In this document: one piece after another, positions 7,057 through 12,530 of the stretch
Layout of the letters: every line of letters starts with the position of its first letter
Position numbering within the stretch: the stretch's first letter is position 1
NCBI GenBank assembly: GCA_028691575.1
Contig: JAQUYY010000034.1
Location: 1 to 12,530 of the forward strand
DNA: 12,530 nucleotides
Direction: 5' to 3'
Origin: Candidatus Gastranaerophilales bacterium
GTDB taxonomy: Bacteria > Cyanobacteriota > Vampirovibrionia > Gastranaerophilales > JAQUYY01
The notes under the pieces: model-generated
The model's input: only the letters and a program-made list of their open reading frames with translations
Database searches by the model: none
Told to the model about the DNA's origin: nothing
Position numbers and translations under genes: made by a program

Positions 7057-8175
7057 TCATCTATATCTTTGAGGATCAAACATTAAAGCCCAATTATTAT
7101 AACCACCGGCTACAGAGCTAACCGGACTAACAAGTCTTGCTATATAATCAAACGATTTTCCTATGAGTGGTCGTGTTTTTTCCGGTACATAAACAATATC
7201 GTGAGGGCGTAGCATGACATTTTGTTGCATTGGATTAACTTTTTGAGTGACAAATTTTCCATTATTATCAACTCTGCTTATAAAAACTTTTTTGGGAGCA
7301 TATGCGGAATCATTGAAATATCCACCGGCTGCGCTGATTGCACTATTAAGATCTAAAGAATCAGCAGTTTCCAATTTTATAAGTCCAGGCTTGTTAATAT
7401 ATCCAAGAACTTTTACAGGAACTTGTTTGGGCGAAAAAGTTGCGCTCACATATTTTTTATATTCTTCTTCGCTTAAAGCCAATGGTGTAAGTAATTTGGG
7501 CACATGAATGCTATCACCGGCCGTTAAGTATATATCTTGAGAAGAATGCCCATTTTCTATTAAATCTAAAAGATCAACTTCTTGTTTAGAATTGTCATAT
7601 TCATTGATAATTTTAACATGTCTAAGGTCTGCATCATATTCTATACCTCCTGCTGCAATCAATACATTTGAGAGAAGAGGGCTTTTCCTTTCAATAGAAG
7701 CCTCCGGTTTACTAAAATATTGTGAAGCATTAGTGGTTGTGTTAAGTTCATAACTTCCGGGGTTTACTACTGCCCCGGTTATATAAACAACAAAAGGTCT
7801 GCTTTGTATTAGTTTTACAGAAACTATGGGTTTCTTTATATAATATTGGCATTTTTCAACCAATAATTCTTGAAATTTATCAATGGTAAGCCCCGAAACA
7901 TTGAACGCACCTAAAGGCATGATAACTATTTTTCCGTCGGGTTGTATCCTGACTTGTTCTTGTTTAAATTCAGGAACTCCATAAATCGAAATACTTATTA
8001 TATCGTTTGGACCAAGAACATATTTTCTGGCTTGAAAGCTTTTACTTGCATTTAATAAAATAGTCTTATTTTCACTATTTTCTAAAAAATCGTATTGATT
8101 AGAATCATTGGCATTTGCAGATAAAACCTGTAATTGCAGCAAAATCAATACAAGAAGTATTTTTAGTTTTTTCAT
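7057..8175 (-). CDS. wza: Outer-membrane polysaccharide export protein, Wza family
   Basis: A 372-residue exported protein forming the outer-membrane channel for the polymer. Signal peptide at 1-22 (KK, then a Leu-rich core, then SANA). The Poly_export domain (PF02563) spans about 50-125, with YVLGPNDIISISIYG and IQPDGKIVIMPLG. Two SLBB domains follow at about 127-227 (YITGAVVNPGSYEL; LTAGDSIHVP) and 252-332 (VLGYINKPGLIKL; LRPHDIVYVP). The last 35 residues are partly amphipathic and could cross the outer membrane as the Wza C-terminal helix does. There is no lipobox cysteine at the signal peptide end, unlike E. coli Wza, a lipoprotein. AAGGA (8183-8187) lies 7 nt before the ATG. First gene of the wza-wzc-polymerase operon; wzc starts 24 nt after its stop. 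Confidence 0.94.
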   Translation of the reverse strand: MKKLKILLVLILLQLQVLSANANDSNQYDFLENSENKTILLNASKSFQARKYVLGPNDIISISIYGVPEFKQEQVRIQPDGKIVIMPLGAFNVSGLTIDKFQELLVEKCQYYIKKPIVSVKLIQSRPFVVYITGAVVNPGSYELNTTTNASQYFSKPEASIERKSPLLSNVLIAAGGIEYDADLRHVKIINEYDNSKQEVDLLDLIENGHSSQDIYLTAGDSIHVPKLLTPLALSEEEYKKYVSATFSPKQVPVKVLGYINKPGLIKLETADSLDLNSAISAAGGYFNDSAYAPKKVFISRVDNNGKFVTQKVNPMQQNVMLRPHDIVYVPEKTRPLIGKSFDYIARLVSPVSSVAGGYNNWALMFDPQRYR

Positions 8176-8287
8176 CTTTTTTTCCTTATTTAATTAAACA
8201 TTTGATTTCAAGTTTTAAATTTTTTTGCAATTTCAAAACTAATTGAATTTGTTTTTCAAGTAAATTACCCTGTTGTCAATTTAAAAT

Positions 8288-8340
8288 TAACCGGTTATTT
8301 AATTTATAATTAGATTATTTTTTGCCCAAGTTACCGGATA
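8288..8340 (-). promoter_or_regulatory. Putative wza promoter bracketed by two CCGG palindromes (possible operators)
   Basis: The minus strand reads TATAAA at 8303-8308, with a weak -35 (ACTTGG, 8326-8331) 17 bp upstream. The perfect palindrome TAACCGGTTA (8288-8297) would cover the expected transcription start near 8296, and the similar TTACCGGATA (8331-8340) lies at the upstream edge of the -35. The two are 43 bp apart centre to centre, about four helical turns, an arrangement suited to a dimeric regulator. The promoter and operator roles are inference. A perfect TTGACA at 8273-8278 (minus) has no well-placed -10. Confidence 0.4.
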
Positions 8341-8380
8341 TAAATTAAAAATTTTATATAGCGATGATTTTTAAATAAAT

Positions 8381-8427
8381 AACTGATTTTATAATGCTTA
8401 AAATTGAAGATAAAATAAAAATCAGTT
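8381..8427. repeat. 10-bp perfect inverted repeat in the divergent region
   Basis: AACTGATTTT (8381-8390) and AAAATCAGTT (8418-8427) are exact reverse complements separated by 27 nt. A perfect TATAAT on the plus strand (8390-8395) begins at the last base of the left arm, though without a clear -35. The arms may be a protein-binding pair for the rightward glycosyltransferase promoter, or a weak hairpin; AT-rich composition makes chance possible. Confidence 0.4.
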
Positions 8428-8453
8428 TTCTTTAATAAATAGAAAATATTAAT

Positions 8454-8539
8454 AATGCTAAAATCTTATCAGTTGCACTATTCCTAATAATAAAAAAATT
8501 TTTTTCCAATGGGGCTAATTTCAAAATACTAAAATCTTA
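8454..8539 (+). repeat. Near-perfect 15-bp direct repeat pair, 71 bp apart
   Basis: AATGCTAAAATCTTA (8454-8468) and AATACTAAAATCTTA (8525-8539) differ at one base. A looser relative, ATAATGCTTAAAAT, sits at 8391-8404. Possible repeated regulator sites upstream of the glycosyltransferases. Confidence 0.4.
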
Positions 8540-8613
8540 GCCACTTTATTATAGATTTTAATTTTTATATTTTTTAATATTTTAATTGAAATCAGTCTTA
8601 ATATATTAAAATC

Positions 8614-8617
8614 GGAG
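8614..8617 (+). promoter_or_regulatory. Ribosome binding site deciding the first glycosyltransferase start
   Basis: GGAG is 7 nt before the ATG at 8625 but only 4 nt before the ATG at 8622. Starting at 8625 also gives an N-terminus (MKIL) that matches the paralogue at 9881. Confidence 0.6.
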
Positions 8618-8624
8618 CATAATG

Positions 8625-9884
8625 ATGAAAATTTTATTTGTAAATGATTTTTTAAAACCACTTGGAGGAGCTGAAACTTATATTATTAATATATCGCAAC
8701 TTTTGGAAAAAAAAGGATGCAAAGTTTTTTTCTTTGCAACAAATACAGGTTCCGATTTTGAAGAAAATTATAAATATTTAAAGTATTTTCCGGAATATTT
8801 AAATATGAAAAATTCATCTAAATTGCATCAATTTAAAAATTTCTTTAACTTTTTTTATGATAATAACGCAAAGAAAAAATTTGAAGAATATATTAACGAA
8901 ATAAAACCTGATCTGGTTCATATTTCCAGCATTCTTTATTATCTTACTCCTTCAATAATTGATGTTTGCAGTAAAAAAAATATTCCAATAATTTCAACAT
9001 TGCACGGGGTAAAATTTGTATGTCCGTCCAATTTAATGAGAAGTAGAAATATTTATTGTGATAAAGCATTTTGTCTATCAAACAATATTATGAATAATAT
9101 TGTTAATTGCATTTCAAACAAATGCAAAGGCAAAAATGCTGTTAATGCAACTATTTCAATGTTTAAAATATATCTTTACAGAAAATATATGGACAAAATA
9201 GATTATTTTATTTGTCCAAGTCAAGCTATGTATGATTTCGCTGTTAAAGCAGGTATAGATACAAATAAAATGGCTATAATTCCTAATTATGTAAGTGATT
9301 TGTATTTACAAGATGTTCCTGATTATGATTCTCAACAATATTTTCTCTATGCCGGAAGATTATCAAGAGAGAAAGGAGTTCACTATTTATTAAAAGCAAT
9401 GGAAAAATTACCTGATATAAAACTTCGCATAGCAGGAGTTGGGCAGGAAGAGGAAAATTTAAAGAAAATGGCGAGAGCAAACAACCTTAAAAATGTAGAA
9501 TTTATTGGTTTTAAAACGGGAGAAGAATTCAAAAAAGAATATAAAAATTGTATTGCTTCAATTCTTCCAAGCAATTGTCTTGAAGCATTCGGACTTACAA
9601 TCGTTGAATCTTTTGCATTAGGCAAGCCTGTTATTGGAAGTAATATTGGCGGAATAGCTGAAATAATTAAAGATGGAATAAACGGAATAACTTTCGAACC
9701 GGGTAATATAGATGAGCTTGCAAATGCAATATATAGGCTGAATCAGGATAAAAATTCGGCTATTAATATGGGTAAAAATGGAAGAAATATGGTAGAAAAA
9801 TTTTACAATGCCGAACATCATTCTAAAAAATTAATTCAAAGTTATGAGTTATTGACAAAGCAAAAGGTAAAATTAGAAAAATGA
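8625..9884 (+). CDS. Glycosyltransferase family 4 (GT-B fold), first of a tandem pair
   Basis: A 419-residue cytoplasmic enzyme that would transfer a sugar from an activated donor to a growing lipid-linked glycan. The N-terminal acceptor domain opens with a Rossmann strand and the LGGAE loop (13-17), and holds H127 (TLHG). The C-terminal donor domain starts around YAGRLSREKG (242-250) and carries the E-x7-E motif at E320 and E328 (EAFGLTIVE), then KPVIGSNIGG. No signal peptide or membrane helix is seen. An insert after H127 carries five cysteines (133, 145, 150, 162, 167) shared with the next gene, possibly a metal or disulfide site. Its TGA overlaps the next start by 4 bp (ATGA). Donor, acceptor and linkage cannot be read from sequence. 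Confidence 0.93.
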   Translation: MKILFVNDFLKPLGGAETYIINISQLLEKKGCKVFFFATNTGSDFEENYKYLKYFPEYLNMKNSSKLHQFKNFFNFFYDNNAKKKFEEYINEIKPDLVHISSILYYLTPSIIDVCSKKNIPIISTLHGVKFVCPSNLMRSRNIYCDKAFCLSNNIMNNIVNCISNKCKGKNAVNATISMFKIYLYRKYMDKIDYFICPSQAMYDFAVKAGIDTNKMAIIPNYVSDLYLQDVPDYDSQQYFLYAGRLSREKGVHYLLKAMEKLPDIKLRIAGVGQEEENLKKMARANNLKNVEFIGFKTGEEFKKEYKNCIASILPSNCLEAFGLTIVESFALGKPVIGSNIGGIAEIIKDGINGITFEPGNIDELANAIYRLNQDKNSAINMGKNGRNMVEKFYNAEHHSKKLIQSYELLTKQKVKLEK

Positions 9885-11143
9885 AGATTTTAATAGTTCA
9901 AAATTTTTTTACAAGTCTTGGCGGAGCTGAAAAATCGGCTTACCAGGAAGCTCAGTTACTTCGCAAAAAAAATCATGAAATTTATTTTTATTCAACAAAT
10001 AAAGAACCCTTTTTTGAACAAAATTACAAATTTAGTTCAAATTTTCCACAATATATTGATTATAGAACTTTATCAAAAATCGATTCTTTAAAATACCTAT
10101 TTAGACCCTTATATAACAAAGAAGCTGAAAAAAAGCTGGGAATATTTTTAAAGGAAATAAAGCCTGATATTGTTCATTGCCACAATATTTATTATCATTT
10201 AAGCCCTTCGGTGATTAATATTTGTGAAAAAAATAAAGTTCCTGTAGTTATGACTTTAAGAGATTGTCGCTTATTTTGCCCCAGTGGAACAATGATGAAA
10301 GGAAAAGATTATTGCAAAAACGATCTCTGCCTTTCAGGTAATCCTTTTTACTGTTTAATAAATAAGTGCAAAGATAATAGTTATTCAAAAAGTGCAATTG
10401 TTACATCAGAATACTTATTTAACCGATTTAGAAAATTTTACGATAAAATTTCTTACTTCATCTGTCTTAGTGAAGCGATTTATGATATTGCTAAAAAATC
10501 AGGCATAAAGGAGGAACGACTTGTTTTAATAAATAATTTTCTAAATGATGAAGATATTGATAATTCATCCAAATATTCTGATAAAGATTATTTTTTCTAT
10601 GCAGGACGTTTATCAGGTGAAAAAAGCGTACATACTTTACTTGAAGCTGCAAACATGCTCCCTCAGGCAAAAATTCGCATTGCAGGATCCGGAGATGAAG
10701 AAGAAAATTTAAAACAATTAGCTAAGAAAATGAATTTGTCTAATGTTGAATTTTTGGGCTTTAAAAATAATAGTGAGCTTGAAGAGGAATATAAAAATTG
10801 TATAGCAGCTATACTTCCCTGTAATTGGTTTGAAAATTTTCCACGAGGTGTTATGGAAGCTTTTAATTGGTCAAAGCCTGCTATTGGAAGCAGAATAGGA
10901 GGTATTCCTGAAATGATAGATCATGGCAAAAATGGTTTTACCTTTGAGCCCGGAAATTCTTGTGAATTAAAAATTTATATGGAAAAACTTTATAATGATA
11001 GAAATTTAGCGGCTAAATTAGGGGGAAATGGCAAAAATAAAGTAAAAAAACTTTATGGAGCAGATTTACATTATCAAAAATTAATAGATGTATATAATTT
11101 AGCATTAAATAAAAAAGACAATTCCTGTTATTATACAAAATAG
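9881..11143 (+). CDS. Glycosyltransferase family 4 (GT-B fold), second of a tandem pair
   Basis: A 420-residue paralogue of the preceding gene, collinear along its whole length with the same landmarks: LGGAE (13-17), FYAGRLSGEK (239-248), E-x7-E at E318 and E326 (ENFPRGVME), KPAIGSRIGG, and the five-cysteine insert (133, 145, 150, 158, 163; the fourth spacing is 4 residues shorter). One clear difference lies in the acceptor domain: the usual TLH is TLRD here, so Arg127 replaces the histidine found in its neighbour and most GT4 enzymes. Divergence suggests the pair makes two different linkages of one repeat unit. The ATG lies inside the end of the previous gene (ATGA overlap), giving coupled translation; no independent strong ribosome site is seen. 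Confidence 0.93.
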   Translation: MKILIVQNFFTSLGGAEKSAYQEAQLLRKKNHEIYFYSTNKEPFFEQNYKFSSNFPQYIDYRTLSKIDSLKYLFRPLYNKEAEKKLGIFLKEIKPDIVHCHNIYYHLSPSVINICEKNKVPVVMTLRDCRLFCPSGTMMKGKDYCKNDLCLSGNPFYCLINKCKDNSYSKSAIVTSEYLFNRFRKFYDKISYFICLSEAIYDIAKKSGIKEERLVLINNFLNDEDIDNSSKYSDKDYFFYAGRLSGEKSVHTLLEAANMLPQAKIRIAGSGDEEENLKQLAKKMNLSNVEFLGFKNNSELEEEYKNCIAAILPCNWFENFPRGVMEAFNWSKPAIGSRIGGIPEMIDHGKNGFTFEPGNSCELKIYMEKLYNDRNLAAKLGGNGKNKVKKLYGADLHYQKLIDVYNLALNKKDNSCYYTK

Positions 11144-11184
11144 AATAAGACAGATTAATAAACTTTGAGGCATTTAATCTTGAC

Positions 11185-11204
11185 GCAAATCCCGTAATAT
11201 TTGC
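11185..11204 (+). repeat. Small inverted repeat downstream of the glycosyltransferases
   Basis: GCAAAT (11185-11190) pairs with ATTTGC (11199-11204) around CCCGTAAT, then ATTTTAA follows. A weak hairpin; could be a first, inefficient stop signal or chance. Confidence 0.25.
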
Positions 11205-11237
11205 ATTTTAACAAAAGACTTAACCTGTTTATATGCT

Positions 11238-11260
11238 TTATCCTTGAAAAAGGATAATTT
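11238..11260 (+). terminator. Possible weak intrinsic terminator after the glycosyltransferase pair
   Basis: TTATCCTT (11238-11245) and AAGGATAA (11250-11257) form a perfect 8-bp stem closed by a GAAA tetraloop, followed by TTTAAT. The stem and stable GNRA loop are convincing, but it is AT-rich and the T-run is only three bases. It may stop only part of the transcription into the acyltransferase gene. Confidence 0.45.
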
Positions 11261-11326
11261 AATGATTATACATTTATATACAGAACTACTGCCCTGTTGG
11301 ACTCTTTTTCAAATCTAATTTTAAAA

Positions 11327-11359
11327 TATAATTAACATATTAACAATTAAAAGAATTGT
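11327..11359 (+). promoter_or_regulatory. Possible promoter and small inverted repeat before the acyltransferase gene
   Basis: A perfect TATAAT at 11327-11332 lies 48 bp before the chosen start, but no good -35 is at 16-18 bp. Just downstream, ACAATT (11343-11348) and AATTGT (11354-11359) form a 6-bp inverted repeat around AAAAG, in the would-be leader. Confidence 0.3.
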
Positions 11360-11366
11360 CATAAAC

Positions 11367-11371
11367 AAGGA
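11367..11371 (+). promoter_or_regulatory. Ribosome binding site deciding the acyltransferase start
   Basis: AAGGA lies 9 nt before the ATG at 11381 and only 3 nt before the ATG at 11375. The family's usual opening, MLFNS, also points to 11381. Confidence 0.55.
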
Positions 11372-11380
11372 ATTATGTGT

Positions 11381-12530
11381 ATGTTATTTAATTCTTATGA
11401 ATTTATTTTTATATTTTTACCGATCACACTCATTATTTTTTATACACTTGCAAAATTTCGGTTAACAAAGCTTGCTACGCTTTCACTTGTAATAGCCTCT
11501 TTGGGTTTTTATTCTTACTGGGATGTCAGATATTTACCGCTATTGCTTTGTTCAATTTTGTTTAATTATACCATTGGTACTGCAATTGAAAAATCGCTCA
11601 ACAAATATCTACTGGCATTTGGAATTTTAATAGATCTTGTTCTTCTTGGGTATTTCAAATATACAGGCTTTTTCTTAAGTTCAATAAACGATACTTTTTC
11701 ATCATCGTTTTTTGTTCCTGAAATTATTCTTCCTTTAGGCATATCATTTTTCACATTTACACAAATTGCATTTCTCGTTGATGCATATAGGGGCGAAACG
11801 AAAAACTACAGCTTACTTACTTATAGTTTGTTTGTAACATTTTTCCCTCATCTTATAGCCGGTCCGATTCTTCATCACAAAGATATAATTCCTCAATTTT
11901 CCAAATTAAAGAATTTTGTATTTTCATATAAAAATATGGCGTTAGGTGTAGCTATTTTTAGCATTGGATTGTTTAAAAAAGTCATTATTGCTGATACCTT
12001 GGCACCATGGGTTAAATTAATTTTTGACAATGCAAGCACAGCTACATTTATTGAAGCCTGGACAGGAGCATTGGGATATACTTTGCAATTATATTTCGAT
12101 TTTTCAGGATATTCGGAGATGGCTATCGGGCTAGGATTAATGCTGAATATTAATTTGCCGATAAATTTCAATTCGCCTTACAAAGCTTTATCAATAGTTG
12201 ATTTTTGGCGAAGATGGCATATTACACTATCTTCCTTTTTGAAAAATTATCTCTATATACCTTTAGGAGGCAATCGCAAAGGGGAGTTTTCTCGCATAAA
12301 AAATTTACTGATTACAATGCTGCTGGGGGGGTTATGGCATGGTGCAGGGTGGACATATATTATATGGGGAGCTTTGCATGGTATTTATCTCGTAATCAAT
12401 CATAGTTGGAATAAGTTAAAAATATCCATGCCAAAATTTTTAGCATGGACAATCACTTTTTTGTCAGTTGTAATAGCATGGGTGTTTTTTAGAGCTAAAA
12501 ATATAGGCGATGCCATTTCGATTTTTAAAG
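11381..12530 (+). CDS. AlgI-type MBOAT O-acyltransferase, 3' end cut by window
   Basis: The frame is open to the last base, giving 383 codons of a protein usually about 460-500 residues long. The opening MLFNSYEFIFIFLP is typical of AlgI/DltB-like membrane-bound O-acyltransferases. Further family marks are FPHLIAGPILHH (155-166), YFDFSGYSEMAIG (238-250), FWRRWHITLSSFLKNYLY (275-292), YIPLGG (292-297), the catalytic LWHG histidine H320 and the second histidine H333 (ALHG). About nine hydrophobic segments are visible. Such proteins move acyl groups, usually acetyl, across the inner membrane to a periplasmic partner that modifies polysaccharide; that partner would be expected further downstream. 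The location beside glycosyltransferases and wza/wzc suggests acetylation of this polymer. An in-frame ATG two codons earlier (11375) is less likely by ribosome-site spacing. Confidence 0.93.
   Translation, partial: MLFNSYEFIFIFLPITLIIFYTLAKFRLTKLATLSLVIASLGFYSYWDVRYLPLLLCSILFNYTIGTAIEKSLNKYLLAFGILIDLVLLGYFKYTGFFLSSINDTFSSSFFVPEIILPLGISFFTFTQIAFLVDAYRGETKNYSLLTYSLFVTFFPHLIAGPILHHKDIIPQFSKLKNFVFSYKNMALGVAIFSIGLFKKVIIADTLAPWVKLIFDNASTATFIEAWTGALGYTLQLYFDFSGYSEMAIGLGLMLNINLPINFNSPYKALSIVDFWRRWHITLSSFLKNYLYIPLGGNRKGEFSRIKNLLITMLLGGLWHGAGWTYIIWGALHGIYLVINHSWNKLKISMPKFLAWTITFLSVVIAWVFFRAKNIGDAISIFK

Larger units (their letters stand above)
8176..8621. other. Divergent regulatory region between wza operon and glycosyltransferases, no gene
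   Basis: A 446-bp stretch of extremely AT-rich DNA with stops in all frames and no protein or RNA gene recognised. It must hold the promoters for both the leftward export operon and the rightward glycosyltransferase genes. It contains two CCGG-centred palindromes, a 10-bp inverted repeat, a perfect TATAAT on each strand's plausible promoter path, and a 15-bp near-direct repeat, listed separately. No JUMPstart/ops element was found. Confidence 0.7.

Noticed and set aside
8273..8278. Perfect TTGACA on the minus strand as the wza -35 box
   Set aside because: No -10-like hexamer lies 16-18 bp downstream; the TATAAA at 8303-8308 fits a promoter model better but remains tentative.
8176..8621. CRISPR array or small RNA gene in the divergent gap
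   Set aside because: Repeats here are few, short and unevenly spaced, and no stable GC-rich fold is visible.
11566..12171. Minus-strand frames opposite the acyltransferase gene
   Set aside because: The plus-strand frame through this region is uninterrupted and carries the MBOAT motifs.
12205..12405. A 66-codon open frame on the plus strand
   Set aside because: It lies in another frame inside the MBOAT gene, whose conserved FWRRWH, YIPLGG and LWHG motifs are read in the overlapping frame.

Overview
The window is strongly AT-rich DNA from a bacterium with an outer membrane: it carries a Wza-type polysaccharide export protein with a signal peptide and a Wzz/Wzc-type inner-membrane partner. A cut-off pilin-like protein of a Cys- and Gly-rich type, an AroH-class chorismate mutase (common in cyanobacteria and Firmicutes) and the low GC together suggest a non-photosynthetic cyanobacterial relative such as the gut Gastranaerophilales (Melainabacteria/Vampirovibrionia). 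That placement is inference from gene style; no marker gene is present.

Layout. (1) 1-573 (+): C-terminal part of a type IV/II pilin-like secreted protein. (2) 574-764: an intergenic stretch with a 93-bp element ending in TGTCAT/ATGACA and two internal hairpins, then a separate GC-rich hairpin. (3) 1909-765 (-): a two-gene operon, chorismate mutase (aroH) followed 2 nt later by a xylose-isomerase-like TIM-barrel enzyme. (4) 2089-2643 (+): YqeK-like HD hydrolase, whose stop overlaps by 4 bp the stop of a convergent four-helix membrane protein, 3107-2640 (-). (5) 8175-3257 (-): an exopolysaccharide secretion operon of outer-membrane exporter (wza), co-polymerase/BY-kinase-like protein (wzc) and O-antigen polymerase/ligase-like membrane protein. 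(6) 8176-8621: a 446-bp, very AT-rich divergent regulatory region with palindromes and repeats. (7) 8625-11143 (+): two overlapping paralogous GT4 glycosyltransferases. (8) 11381-12530 (+): the first 383 codons of an AlgI-type MBOAT O-acyltransferase, cut by the window end.

How they work together. Regions 5-8 form one surface-polysaccharide locus. The GT4 enzymes would add sugars to a lipid-linked unit in the cytoplasm, the polymerase would join units in the periplasm, Wzc and Wza would set chain length and export the polymer, and the MBOAT protein would supply acyl groups for polymer acetylation. No flippase (Wzx) or initiating sugar-phosphate transferase is in the window. The most notable point is that the Wzc-like protein keeps Walker A' and Walker B but has lost the Walker A glycine and lysine, so it looks like a pseudokinase.

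No tRNA, rRNA, CRISPR array, transposase or integrase was seen.
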